A stretch of 5,805 nucleotides of DNA from Erythrobacter sp. CCH5-A1 (GCF_001557115.1 NZ_LSKQ01000243.1:1-5805); one strand, 5' to 3'. Shown: positions 1-5,805, counted from the first letter of the stretch. Made by a program: numbers and translations. The notes: generated from the letters alone by a model not told the origin.

Positions 1-135
1 GACCTCGAGCCGGACCGCTACGCCGTTCAGCGTTAGGGTTACGATGTTACCGCCCCGCTGCCCGACGAACTGGTGCTGCGCGGCGGTAACATCGTAACCC
101 TAACGCTGAACGGCGTAGCGGTCCGGCTCGAGGTC
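1..135. repeat. Perfect 54-bp inverted repeat at window edge, probable fold-back assembly artefact
   Basis: Bases 1-54 are the exact reverse complement of bases 82-135, with no mismatch, around a 27-base spacer (55-81). The right arm lies in the open frame of the first gene and translates in good codons. The left arm begins at base 1 and puts an in-frame TAG at 34-36, which cuts that gene off from any upstream start. A long perfect palindrome that starts exactly at a sequence end and uses coding DNA is typical of a contig-end fold-back or library chimera. A genuine cruciform cannot be excluded from this window alone. Bases 1-54 should therefore not be trusted as native upstream sequence. Confidence 0.9.
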
Positions 136-918
136 AGCGCCGAGGCCTTCGGGCCGCCGGTCGTCAATCCCGACGTCGCCGCGCGGGTCTTGCTGCTGCC
201 CGAGAGCCGGCGCGGATGGCGCTTCGGGCCGGTGTTGGTCGAAGGCGAAGCCGCCACTGCCCTCGCCGATTTCGGGGCGGGGCCGGTGCCGCTCACCGTG
301 GCCTGGGCGCCTCGCGCGGCCTCGCAGAAGGCCGACGGGGTGATCGGCGTGCACCACCTGCCCTATGCCCGCGTGACCTTCGCCTACCATGATCCCGCCG
401 CGGGCGAGACCGTCCAGCGCTTCGCCTTACAGCGCGCAGGGGGCAGCAACACCCGGCTCGGGACCTCGGTGGTGGTCGGCAAGAAGAAGCTGATGATGAT
501 CTTCGTGCCCGAACGCTGCGAAAACCTCATCACCGCCCCCACCGCCAATTTCATCGCGACCCATCAGGAAGGCGGGTTCGAGCCGGACTCGGCCGGCATC
601 GCAGTGATGGATTTCGGCGTCGAGCGCCCGACCCGGATGATGCGCATCGCCGAGCCGATCCTCTTGGGCGACCTCGCGCTGACACACTTCGCCGTGCGCA
701 TCGAGGACTACGGCGCGCCGCGCCGCGTGGGCGAGATCGCTGCGGACGATCCGCGCTTCGACCCGAACAATATCCTCGTCAGCCGCCGCAAGGGGCGTGG
801 GCGTCCCGATCTCCTCACCCGCATCGGCCGCGACCAGATCGCGCATTGCTCCTCGCTCACCTACGATCTGGCGGGCGGCGAGATCCGCCTGTCCTGCGCG
901 CCGATCAGCCCAGGGTGA
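73..918 (+). CDS. Hypothetical protein, degenerate retropepsin-like fold suspected; 5' end probably lost
   Basis: Function not recognised. The frame is open from base 37 to the TGA at 916-918. The GTG at 73 is only the first usable start codon; the natural frame can be read from about base 55 and probably began further upstream, beyond the inverted-repeat artefact. Visible features hint at a two-lobe aspartyl-protease-like fold. There is an opening beta segment (VTLTLNGVAVRLEVS, about residues 9-23) of the kind that normally leads into Asp-Thr-Gly. A mid-protein DGVIGVHHLP segment (about 88-97) resembles the 'DGILG' element of retropepsin-like proteins, and a second lobe ends in IGRDQIAHCSS (about 251-261). 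No DTG or DSG triad is present at either expected site, so proteolysis is doubtful. No signal peptide is visible, perhaps because the N-terminus is missing. It converges on bchJ with a 14-bp overlap. The CDS call is firm; the fold is an inference from pattern. Confidence 0.72.
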   Translation: MLRGGNIVTLTLNGVAVRLEVSAEAFGPPVVNPDVAARVLLLPESRRGWRFGPVLVEGEAATALADFGAGPVPLTVAWAPRAASQKADGVIGVHHLPYARVTFAYHDPAAGETVQRFALQRAGGSNTRLGTSVVVGKKKLMMIFVPERCENLITAPTANFIATHQEGGFEPDSAGIAVMDFGVERPTRMMRIAEPILLGDLALTHFAVRIEDYGAPRRVGEIAADDPRFDPNNILVSRRKGRGRPDLLTRIGRDQIAHCSSLTYDLAGGEIRLSCAPISPG

Positions 919-1510
919 TGGCGTAGCTGCGCGTCATGTCGCAGGGCACGTCGGGCGCGATCATCCGGCAGGTGCAAGCGGGGGCGACGAGTTCGCGGTA
1001 GAGCCGGGTGAAAACCGCGCCATACCATACGAACAGGCTTTCGGACGGCGGCAGGCGGTCGCGCGCCGGGGTGCGGTCGATGGTGAAGTGCCAGGCATCC
1101 GCCGGAGCGAAGGCGCCCGCGCCCACGAAGGTCCAGGCATGCTTGCGGATCGCGGCCATCAGCAGCGGCGCGGCGGCACGCGCGGGCAGACGGCGCAGCA
1201 GCCAGCCCGCCGCGCGCGGGATGCGGTGGGCGATGATGTAGTCCGCCGTGCGCGCGCCCGCCTCCTCGGCGATTTCCAAGGCGCCCATCGGATCGTGCAA
1301 CGCAAGCCAGCGGTGGAGCCTGAGCGCCTCGATCTCAGGGATCATGTGCTCGCCCGAGGGGAGCCGGGTGATCTGCGCATCGGCGAGGATGGCCGCGGTA
1401 CCGGCTTGGCCGAGCCGCTCCTCCATCACCTCGACCGTCTTGAGCACCGCATTGGGCCCGATCAGCGGCTCCGCGCGCCGCCGCCCGAGGATGCGCCGCT
1501 CAATCGACAT
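905..1510 (-). CDS. bchJ: BchJ, V4R-domain accessory protein of bacteriochlorophyll synthesis (annotated 4-vinyl reductase)
   Basis: A 201-residue protein, close to the usual BchJ size of about 210, lying directly after bchE as in Rhodobacter. The N-terminal half is helical (around [20 protein letters not shown], residues 7-26). The C-terminal half is the V4R ('4-vinyl reductase') small-molecule-binding domain, with the [12 protein letters not shown] segment at about 123-134. It ends in a cysteine cluster, Cys179, Cys181 and Cys190, that could bind a metal. BchJ was first named as the divinyl-chlorophyllide 8-vinyl reductase. Later work identified BciA and BciB as the reductases and left BchJ a supporting role, perhaps substrate delivery, so the enzymatic label should be used with care. 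I chose the ATG at 1510, which overlaps the bchE stop by 11 nt and suggests translational coupling. A GTG at 1537 would add nine residues. The Shine-Dalgarno sequence is weak (GGGA, 8 nt upstream). Confidence 0.88.
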   Translation of the reverse strand: MSIERRILGRRRAEPLIGPNAVLKTVEVMEERLGQAGTAAILADAQITRLPSGEHMIPEIEALRLHRWLALHDPMGALEIAEEAGARTADYIIAHRIPRAAGWLLRRLPARAAAPLLMAAIRKHAWTFVGAGAFAPADAWHFTIDRTPARDRLPPSESLFVWYGAVFTRLYRELVAPACTCRMIAPDVPCDMTRSYAITLG

Positions 1511-3113
1511 TGATCCGATCCCGCCGGCGTTCTTCACCCCGCAGCTTCATCTGCGCGCGAACCGCCTCGCGGCGCTCGGCCGCCTGTGCGGCCTTGTCGG
1601 CATTGGTCTCCCAGTCGGTTGCGGCATCGGCGGCGGCGAGGCGGCTTTCGTCGAAATGCCAGTCGAGCTGTTTCTTGGTCTGCGGCCCCCAGTAGCCCGC
1701 CTTGCCGAGATCGTAGAAGGTGCGCTTGAACCCTGCGCGCAGGAAGGCCCACAGGCACCCCAGCAGATAGCGCCGCCGGAAGCCGGTGCCGCGCCACGGA
1801 TAGTGGAACAGCGCCTTGCGGCTGTAGAAGCGGCGGTAGTTCTTCATCACCCCGTCGAGCAGCTCCCCGCGCTCCATCGCGGCGGGCTTCATGATCGGCG
1901 TCACGAAATTGTACTTCGAGAAATCGTGGACCTCGACCTGGTCCTTCAGCGTCTCGAACAGCGGGGTGTAGGGCCAGGGGGTGTACATCGCCCAGTTGGC
2001 GAGATCGGGCTGCCAGTCCCACGCCATCTGGAAGGTGTCCTCGAGCGTCTCGGGGGTCTCATTGTCCAGCCCGACGATGAACTGCGCCTCGACGAAGATG
2101 TCCGCATCGCGCAGCAGCTTGATCGCCTGCTTGTTCTCCTCGACCTTGGTTTCCTTGTTGAACCGGTCGAGCTTCATCTGCGCCGCCGCCTCGGTGCCGA
2201 GGCTGACGTGGACGAGGCCAGCCTTGCGATAGAAGGGCAGCAATTCCTTGTCGCGGTAGATATCGGTGACGCGGGTGTTGATGCCCCATTTCACCTTGTC
2301 GGGCAGCCCGCGGTCGATCAGCTCCTGACAGAACTTGATGAAGGTCTTGCGATTGATGGTCGGTTCTTCGTCGGCGAGGATGAAGAAGCCGACGCCGTGC
2401 TTTTCGTGGAGCTCCTGAATCTCGTCGACCACGTCTTTCGGGTCGCGAACGCGATAGTCCCGCCAGAACTTCCACTGCGAGCAGAACGAGCAGGTGAAGG
2501 GGCAGCCGCGCGCGAGGTTGGGGATGGCGACACGGGTGCCGAGCGGGATGTAGGTGTACTGGTTCCAGTCGAGGATGTCCCAGTCGGGCTTGATGGAACT
2601 CATGTCCTTGATGGTGTCGGCGGCCTCGGTGGCGACCACCTGCTCGCCCTCGCGGAAGGCGAGGCCCTTGATGGCGCGCGCGTCCCTGGGCCAGCGGCCC
2701 TGCTCGATCGCCGTGAACAGTTCGACCGCGATCTCCTCCCCCTCGCCGCGCACGATCACGTCGATGTGGGGCGCCTCGGCGAGCACCTGCTGGTACATGA
2801 AGGTCGCATGAATCCCGCCCAGCACCCGCACCGCCTGCGGCACATGCAGCGCGGCAATCTCCAGCACACGTTCGGCTGCGTAGATCGAGGGTGTGATCGC
2901 GGTCGTGCCGACCACATCGGGCTGGAGCGCAGTCATGCGCTGGCGCAGCTCGTCGTCCGACAACCCTTCCGTCATGGCGTCGATGAAAGTGATGTCGTCG
3001 AACCCCGCGCGCTTCAACGGCCCGGTCAGATAGGCGACCCAGGCGGGCGGCCATGTCCCTGCGATCTCGGCCCCACCGGAGCGGTAGTTGGGATGGACGA
3101 ACAGGATGCGCAT
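1500..3113 (-). CDS. bchE: BchE, anaerobic Mg-protoporphyrin IX monomethyl ester cyclase (B12-dependent radical SAM)
   Basis: BchE builds the fifth (E) ring of bacteriochlorophyll from Mg-protoporphyrin IX monomethyl ester, taking the oxygen from water; it is the oxygen-independent counterpart of AcsF. The 537-residue protein begins with a B12-binding domain (about 1-140) that includes the family opening [22 protein letters not shown] (18-29) and LGGIHATF (98-105). The radical SAM domain follows, with the cluster motif Cys204-x3-Cys208-x2-Cys211 in [18 protein letters not shown]. The C-terminal part keeps BchE-type blocks such as FHYPWRGTG and [13 protein letters not shown]. The match to Rhodobacter BchE, recalled from memory, is near continuous. 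The ATG at 3113 fits the family N-terminus and has a GGGGGAG ribosome site 7 nt upstream; an in-frame TTG at 3143 lies within the leader hairpin and is rejected. It overlaps bchJ, and all key residues are present. Confidence 0.97.
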   Translation of the reverse strand: MRILFVHPNYRSGGAEIAGTWPPAWVAYLTGPLKRAGFDDITFIDAMTEGLSDDELRQRMTALQPDVVGTTAITPSIYAAERVLEIAALHVPQAVRVLGGIHATFMYQQVLAEAPHIDVIVRGEGEEIAVELFTAIEQGRWPRDARAIKGLAFREGEQVVATEAADTIKDMSSIKPDWDILDWNQYTYIPLGTRVAIPNLARGCPFTCSFCSQWKFWRDYRVRDPKDVVDEIQELHEKHGVGFFILADEEPTINRKTFIKFCQELIDRGLPDKVKWGINTRVTDIYRDKELLPFYRKAGLVHVSLGTEAAAQMKLDRFNKETKVEENKQAIKLLRDADIFVEAQFIVGLDNETPETLEDTFQMAWDWQPDLANWAMYTPWPYTPLFETLKDQVEVHDFSKYNFVTPIMKPAAMERGELLDGVMKNYRRFYSRKALFHYPWRGTGFRRRYLLGCLWAFLRAGFKRTFYDLGKAGYWGPQTKKQLDWHFDESRLAAADAATDWETNADKAAQAAERREAVRAQMKLRGEERRRDRINVD

Positions 3114-3120
3114 GGGCCGA

Positions 3121-3153
3121 CTCCCCCTTCTTGGATGGCCCAAGGTGGGGGAG
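3121..3153 (-). promoter_or_regulatory. Hairpin in the bchE leader that masks the Shine-Dalgarno sequence
   Basis: On the transcript, CTCCCCC (3153-3147) pairs with GGGGGAG (3127-3121). After a 2x2 internal mismatch, CTTGG (3144-3140) pairs with CCAAG (3134-3130) around the loop GCCAU. The 3' arm is itself the bchE ribosome-binding site, 7 nt before the ATG, so the folded form should hide it. There is no U-run after the stem, which argues against an intrinsic terminator. The pairing is read directly from the sequence; a regulatory role is inferred. A transcript must start upstream of base 3153, or come from read-through of the hpd group, for the full stem to form. Confidence 0.6.
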
Positions 3154-3169
3154 ACGGCGTGACTGCGCT

Positions 3170-3183
3170 TTGCGTCAGATCAA
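3170..3183. promoter_or_regulatory. Candidate FNR/FnrL-type binding site upstream of bchE
   Basis: The 14-mer TTGCGTCAGATCAA (plus strand) matches the FNR consensus TTGAT-N4-ATCAA at 8 of 10 defined positions. One half-site (ATCAA) is perfect and the other reads TTGCG. It lies in the 80-nt gap between the VOC stop and the bchE start, centred about 63 nt upstream of the bchE ATG. FnrL is known to act on bchE and haem genes in Rhodobacter, so the position makes sense for an oxygen-independent enzyme. No convincing -10 hexamer was seen nearby. The match could arise by chance. Confidence 0.45.
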
Positions 3184-3193
3184 ATGTCGAAGC

Positions 3194-3757
3194 TCACGCC
3201 TTCGCCGCGTGTTCCGCGCGGGCGATTTCGTGGAGCCAGTCGGCATGACGCGGGGCGGTCTTGGTTTGCGACCATTCCTCCAGCATCACCGGGGCGACGC
3301 GGGCGAGCTCGGCATATTGCTCGGCTGTGCCGATATCGGCGGCGAGTTCCACGCGGTGGCCGTTGGGGTCGAAGAAATAGATCGACTTGAAAATGCCGTG
3401 ATGTGTCGGGCCCAGCACGTCGATCCCCTGCGCTTCGATATGCGCCTTGGCCGCCAGCAGCGCCTCTTCGCTAGGCACCTTCAGCGCCAGATGCTGTACC
3501 CACGCCGGGGTGTTCGGATCCTTGCCCATCTCCGGCTGGTTCGGCAGCTCGAAGAACGCCAGAATGTTGCCGTTCCCCGCATCGAGGAAGATGTGCATGT
3601 AGGGATCATATTCGCCCGTCGAGGGCACGTGGTCCTCGGCAAAGGCGGTGGTGTAGGTCATGCCGAGCACGCGGGCGTACCACTCCACGGTCTCCTTCGC
3701 GTCCTTGCAGCGGTACGCGGCGTGGTGGATGCCGGCGAGGTTCACGGGGTGGGTCAT
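3194..3757 (-). CDS. VOC (glyoxalase/dioxygenase superfamily) metalloprotein, substrate unknown
   Basis: A 187-residue, two-module vicinal-oxygen-chelate protein, probably cytoplasmic, with no signal peptide. Each module shows the expected beta-alpha-beta-beta-beta pattern. Candidate metal ligands are His12 (in GIHHAAYRC), Glu70 (in LAFFEL), His89 (in VQHLALKV) and Glu137 (in DPNGHRVEL). This His/Glu/His/Glu set resembles glyoxalase I, but fosfomycin-resistance, epimerase and dioxygenase relatives cannot be separated by eye. About 45 residues after the last ligand (143-187) form a likely helical tail. The ATG at 3757 follows a purine-rich GAGAGAGCAGAG; an in-frame TTG at 3775 is less likely. 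It starts 14 nt after the intradiol dioxygenase stop, so it is the third gene of the hpd group and may act on a related aromatic or its breakdown product. No step of the standard homogentisate pathway needs a protein of this kind. Confidence 0.85.
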   Translation of the reverse strand: MTHPVNLAGIHHAAYRCKDAKETVEWYARVLGMTYTTAFAEDHVPSTGEYDPYMHIFLDAGNGNILAFFELPNQPEMGKDPNTPAWVQHLALKVPSEEALLAAKAHIEAQGIDVLGPTHHGIFKSIYFFDPNGHRVELAADIGTAEQYAELARVAPVMLEEWSQTKTAPRHADWLHEIARAEHAAKA

Positions 3758-3771
3758 GGCGCTCTGCTCTC

Positions 3772-4422
3772 TCAATCGGGATGGCGTTCAAGGATGATGT
3801 CGCGGGTTACCTGCCACACGCCGCGCGCGTCGCGGATGGCCGGGACGATGCCGTTGCCGCCCTTGTTGGTCATGCCGCTGCGATAGGCGTCGGTCACGCC
3901 GAACTCGCCTTCAAACACGATGTCGTCGATCCAGTAGGGGCGCTTGCCCGGCTCGAGGATCGTGAAGTGGATGTGTGCGGGGATCGTGTCGTTAGGGTAG
4001 GGGGCGGGCTTGATCGTGTCGAAGCTGTAGCGTCCGTCCGCGCCGGTCTTCACCCAGCCACGCAGCCGGCCGTGGCGGCGCGAGGCTTCGGTCCCGGGTG
4101 TCCCGTTCGCGTAAAGCCCTTCGGCGTTGGTCTGGTAGGCATAGATCACCACGCCGGCGGCGGGTGTCTTGCCACCGGCGGCATAGACCGTCCCCGCGAC
4201 GCGCAGCGGCTCGCCGGGTTCGCCGTCAGGCGCCATGTCGGCATGGCTCGCGAGCGTAGCGCCGTCGGCCTCGAGCGCGCCTTCGCAGCCTTCGCACTGG
4301 TAGAGATCGGCGCGCGCCTTGCCCGCAGCGGGGTCGGCCTTGTCGGCCTGCGCGCCGGCCACGCCGCACGCCGCAAGGCCGAGCAGCAGGATCGCGGCAA
4401 GGACCTGCCGCGCGGTGATCAC
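3772..4422 (-). CDS. Lipoprotein intradiol ring-cleavage dioxygenase-like protein
   Basis: A 216-residue protein with a short lipoprotein signal (residues 2-19, core [10 protein letters not shown]) and lipobox LAAC, giving lipidated Cys19; Gly at +2 is compatible with the outer membrane. A CEGC motif (Cys43, Cys46) precedes the catalytic domain. The domain resembles the protocatechuate 3,4-dioxygenase/intradiol family and keeps all four Fe(III) ligands: Tyr104 (NAEGLY), Tyr142 (IKPAPYP), His150 and His152 (PAHIHF). Family enzymes cleave catechols between the two hydroxyls with O2; the actual substrate here is unknown. The GTG start at 4422 overlaps the hpd stop in a 4-nt GTGA, with GAGGAG 8 nt upstream, which indicates coupled translation with hpd. 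The frame stays open far upstream inside hpd, but that part is hpd in another frame. A secreted, membrane-anchored dioxygenase beside cytoplasmic HPPD is unexpected. Alternatively it may be a non-catalytic binding protein of this fold, though the intact ligands argue against that. Confidence 0.9.
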   Translation of the reverse strand: MITARQVLAAILLLGLAACGVAGAQADKADPAAGKARADLYQCEGCEGALEADGATLASHADMAPDGEPGEPLRVAGTVYAAGGKTPAAGVVIYAYQTNAEGLYANGTPGTEASRRHGRLRGWVKTGADGRYSFDTIKPAPYPNDTIPAHIHFTILEPGKRPYWIDDIVFEGEFGVTDAYRSGMTNKGGNGIVPAIRDARGVWQVTRDIILERHPD

Positions 4423-5549
4423 TCCGCCGGCTCCTCGACATTGAGCACGCCGCGGATGATCTGGTCGCGCTCCATGCTTTCGAACAGGGCCTTGAAGTTG
4501 CCTTCGCCGAAGCCCTCGTCGCCCTTTCTCTGGATGAACTCGAAGAACACCGGCCCGACCTGCGCCTGCGCGAAGATTTGCAGGAGGAGGCGGGGCTGGC
4601 CGCCTTCGGTGGTGCCGTCCAGGAGGATGCCGCGCATCTTCAGCGCCTCGACATCCTCGCCGTGGCCGGGCAGGCGCTCGTCGAGCATGTCGTAATAGGT
4701 CGCAGGCGGCGCGGTCATGAAGGGGACGCCGAGTGTCTGCAGGCGGTCCCAGCAGGCCAGCAGGTCGTCGCAGATGAGCGCGATGTGCTGGATGCCCTCG
4801 CCGTTGAAGGCGCGCAGGAACTCCTCGATCTGGCCCTTGCCGCCCTCGCCTTCCTCGTTGAGCGGGATGCGGATCTTGCCGTCGGGGGCGGTCAGGGCCT
4901 TGCTGGTGAGGCCGGTGTATTCGCCCTTGATGTCGAAGAAGCGGATCTCGCGGAAGTTGAACAGGGTCTCGTAGTAGTCGGCCCAATACTTCATGCGGCC
5001 GGTGTAGACGTTGTGTGTCAGGTGATCGATGGTGTGGAAGCCCGCGCCTTGCGGCTGCGGGTCCACGCCGGGGAGGTATTCGAAATCGATGTCGTAGATG
5101 GTGAGGTTGTTGCCCTTCTCCGCGCCGGCATAGCGATCCACGAGATAGAGGATCGCCCCGCCGATACCGCGGATCGCGGGGATGCGCAGTTCCATCACGC
5201 CGGTCTGGACGGCGACGGGTTCCGCGCCCTTGGAGATAAGGTGGTCATAGGCCTTGGCGGCATCGCGCACGCGGAACGCCATGCCGCAGGCCGAGGGGCC
5301 GTGTTCGCGGGCGAAATACCACGCGGCCGAGCGCGGCTCGTAATTGGCGATGAGGTTGATGCCGCCCTGCCGCCACAGGTGCACGTCCTTCGAGCGGTGC
5401 TGCGCGACGCGGGTAAAGCCCATCGCCTCGAACACCGGCTCGAGCACGCCCTTCTCCGGCGCGCAGAACTCGACGAATTCGAACCCGTCGAGGCCCGCGG
5501 GATTGTCGAAGAGGTCGGTCGCCCCTTCCATCTTCTGGCTAGCATTCAT
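4419..5549 (-). CDS. hpd: 4-hydroxyphenylpyruvate dioxygenase (HPPD)
   Basis: HPPD converts 4-hydroxyphenylpyruvate and O2 into homogentisate and CO2, the second step of tyrosine breakdown, in the cytoplasm with Fe(II). The protein has 376 residues, slightly longer than typical bacterial forms of about 357, mainly at the N-terminus. It has two VOC domains, about 20-150 and 170-340. The Fe ligands are His176 (IDHLTH), His255 (IQHIAL) and Glu337 ([10 protein letters not shown]). Their spacing of 79 and 82 residues equals that of the Pseudomonas enzyme (His161, His240, Glu322). The KGQIEEFL block (238-245), LLLQIF (321-326) and the C-terminal gating-helix segment [18 protein letters not shown] (346-363) are intact. 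The ATG at 5549 is preceded by a weak GGGGA; Met7 is a possible alternative start. It is first in a group with the intradiol lipoprotein (4-nt overlap) and the VOC gene, and a palindromic operator candidate lies about 32 nt upstream of its start. Confidence 0.97.
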   Translation of the reverse strand: MNASQKMEGATDLFDNPAGLDGFEFVEFCAPEKGVLEPVFEAMGFTRVAQHRSKDVHLWRQGGINLIANYEPRSAAWYFAREHGPSACGMAFRVRDAAKAYDHLISKGAEPVAVQTGVMELRIPAIRGIGGAILYLVDRYAGAEKGNNLTIYDIDFEYLPGVDPQPQGAGFHTIDHLTHNVYTGRMKYWADYYETLFNFREIRFFDIKGEYTGLTSKALTAPDGKIRIPLNEEGEGGKGQIEEFLRAFNGEGIQHIALICDDLLACWDRLQTLGVPFMTAPPATYYDMLDERLPGHGEDVEALKMRGILLDGTTEGGQPRLLLQIFAQAQVGPVFFEFIQRKGDEGFGEGNFKALFESMERDQIIRGVLNVEEPAE

Positions 5550-5571
5550 CGGATCGGTCCCCGCTGGCGAG

Positions 5572-5600
5572 ATAGTTTCAATTGAAACTACTTACTGCAA
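5572..5600 (-). promoter_or_regulatory. Putative sigma70-type promoter of hpd
   Basis: On the minus strand, TTGCAG (5600-5595) and AACTAT (5577-5572) are separated by 17 nt, which would start transcription near 5565. Both hexamers are imperfect (TTGCAG keeps the TTG of TTGACA; AACTAT has 3 of 6 positions of TATAAT). The spacing is ideal, and the palindrome at 5573-5590 fills the spacer and overlaps the -10 element, as expected for steric repression. The call is by eye only. Confidence 0.4.
5573..5590. promoter_or_regulatory. 18-bp perfect palindrome, candidate repressor operator of the hpd group
   Basis: TAGTTTCAATTGAAACTA is a perfect palindrome in a stretch that is AT-rich compared with its GC-rich surroundings. 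It is centred 32 nt upstream of the hpd ATG and overlaps the only promoter-like element seen there. This size and symmetry suit a dimeric regulator of the MarR or Lrp type, families known to control tyrosine/homogentisate genes in Alphaproteobacteria. No regulator gene lies in the window, so the identity of the protein is unknown. Confidence 0.7.
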
Positions 5601-5721
5601 GCTGCCGATTCGCGCAAGGCGGCATGGGCCGGGTGGCGAGAGTGGCGGGGGCTCGGCCGGAGGCCTCGCACGTGGCCGCTGGCGGGGGAGCCCCCACCCC
5701 CTACCCCCCGAGGGGGGGGAC
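5591..5721. other. GC-rich intergenic region with C/G tracts and nested inverted repeats
   Basis: This is the gap between the partial right-hand gene and the hpd promoter. GGGGGCT (5647-5653) can pair with AGCCCCC (5689-5695), and inside it CGGCC (5654-5658) with GGCCG (5674-5678). A run of C-tracts at 5691-5709 (C5, C5 and C6, split by A and TA) is followed by a G8 run at 5712-5719. These could end the upstream transcript or form a strong stem, but no T-run follows on the minus strand, so I do not call an intrinsic terminator. No coding frame is supported here. Confidence 0.6.
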
Positions 5722-5805
5722 TCAGGCGATCCGCCCCACGTTCCGCCCGCGCTCGTCCTGCGTCAGGGAGAGCCGGAGGCCGAAGGGCTCGCCGCCCTCG
5801 AAGGC
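5722..5805 (-). CDS. 3' end of an unidentified protein-coding gene, cut by the window edge
   Basis: On the minus strand the last 84 bases read as 27 sense codons and a TGA at 5724-5722. The C-terminal sequence ends in RLSLTQDERGRNVGRIA. All 27 sense codons end in G or C, which matches the codon bias of the firm genes and supports real coding. The fragment is too short to name. The gene is on the same strand as hpd and ends about 173 nt before its start, with the GC-tract region and the hpd promoter between, so it is probably a separate transcription unit. A plus-strand reading of the same bases is possible but has less support. Confidence 0.55.
   Translation of the reverse strand, partial: AFEGGEPFGLRLSLTQDERGRNVGRIA

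Noticed and set aside
1..54. A promoter or small antisense gene at the left edge
   Set aside because: This segment is an exact inverted copy of bases 82-135 and is probably not native sequence.
797..1513. A 238-codon plus-strand frame overlapping the first gene and bchJ
   Set aside because: It is antisense to bchJ for most of its length and Arg/Gly/Ala-rich without domain features.
3114..3193. A cobalamin riboswitch before bchE
   Set aside because: The leader is only 80 nt and shows a single hairpin, with no B12-box-like conserved core.
3114..3215. A PpsR/CrtJ site (TGT-N12-ACA) upstream of bchE
   Set aside because: I looked for the spaced half-sites on both strands and found none in the gap or just inside the VOC gene.
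1248..3248. A 666-codon open frame on the plus strand across bchE
   Set aside because: It lies antisense to bchE, whose motifs are unmistakable. Its translation is low-complexity, rich in Arg, Leu, Gly and Val, as expected from the complement of high-GC3 coding DNA.
3781..4695. A 304-codon plus-strand frame opposite the intradiol dioxygenase
   Set aside because: It is antisense to a gene with all catalytic residues and a clear signal peptide.
3772..4986. A 404-residue fusion of an N-terminal extension with the intradiol dioxygenase
   Set aside because: The extension is hpd read in a different frame (Arg/Pro-rich). The GTG at 4422 has a GAGGAG ribosome site and is followed at once by a normal lipoprotein signal.
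4578..5585. A 335-codon open frame on the plus strand across hpd
   Set aside because: It is the complement of hpd, which has an exact iron-ligand spacing match. The plus-strand product shows no recognisable domain.
5684..5721. An intrinsic terminator for the right-hand partial gene
   Set aside because: The stems are GC-rich but no T-run follows on the minus strand, so only a general structured region is recorded.

Overview
The window is high-GC, gene-dense bacterial DNA with almost every third codon position G or C. It carries bacteriochlorophyll genes (bchE, bchJ) beside a tyrosine-catabolism gene (hpd). The most likely source is an anoxygenic phototrophic alphaproteobacterium, perhaps an aerobic phototroph of the Sphingomonadales (Erythrobacter/Porphyrobacter-like). 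The lineage is inferred from protein style and gene content and was not tested by a search.

Layout, left to right. Bases 1-135 form a perfect 54-bp inverted repeat around a 27-bp spacer. It lies exactly at the window edge and overlaps coding sequence, so it looks like a fold-back assembly artefact at a contig end. It has probably cost the first gene its true 5' end. That gene (plus strand, ending at 918) encodes a protein of unknown function that resembles a degenerate retropepsin-type aspartyl-protease fold. It converges with, and overlaps by 14 bp, the end of bchJ. All other genes are on the minus strand. In transcription order they are: the 3' end of an unidentified gene (5805-5722), hpd (5549-4419), a lipoprotein intradiol-type dioxygenase (4422-3772), a VOC/glyoxalase-family protein (3757-3194), bchE (3113-1500) and bchJ (1510-905).

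The genes form two tight groups. hpd, the intradiol lipoprotein and the VOC gene are joined by a 4-nt GTGA overlap and a 14-nt gap. They sit behind one promoter region carrying a perfect 18-bp palindrome (5573-5590), a good candidate repressor operator. bchE and bchJ overlap by 11 nt and lie 80 nt downstream of the VOC gene. That 80-nt gap holds an FNR-like half-perfect dyad (3170-3183) and a 12-bp hairpin (3121-3153) whose 3' arm is the bchE Shine-Dalgarno sequence.

Functionally, HPPD turns 4-hydroxyphenylpyruvate into homogentisate. The intradiol lipoprotein and the VOC protein have complete metal-ligand sets but no assigned step. BchE makes the isocyclic E ring of bacteriochlorophyll without oxygen, and BchJ is an accessory protein of the divinyl-reduction stage. 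No phage, insertion-sequence, CRISPR or RNA-gene signal was seen. The least explained items are the intradiol lipoprotein coupled to hpd and the apparent double control (FNR-like site plus masked ribosome-binding site) in front of bchE.
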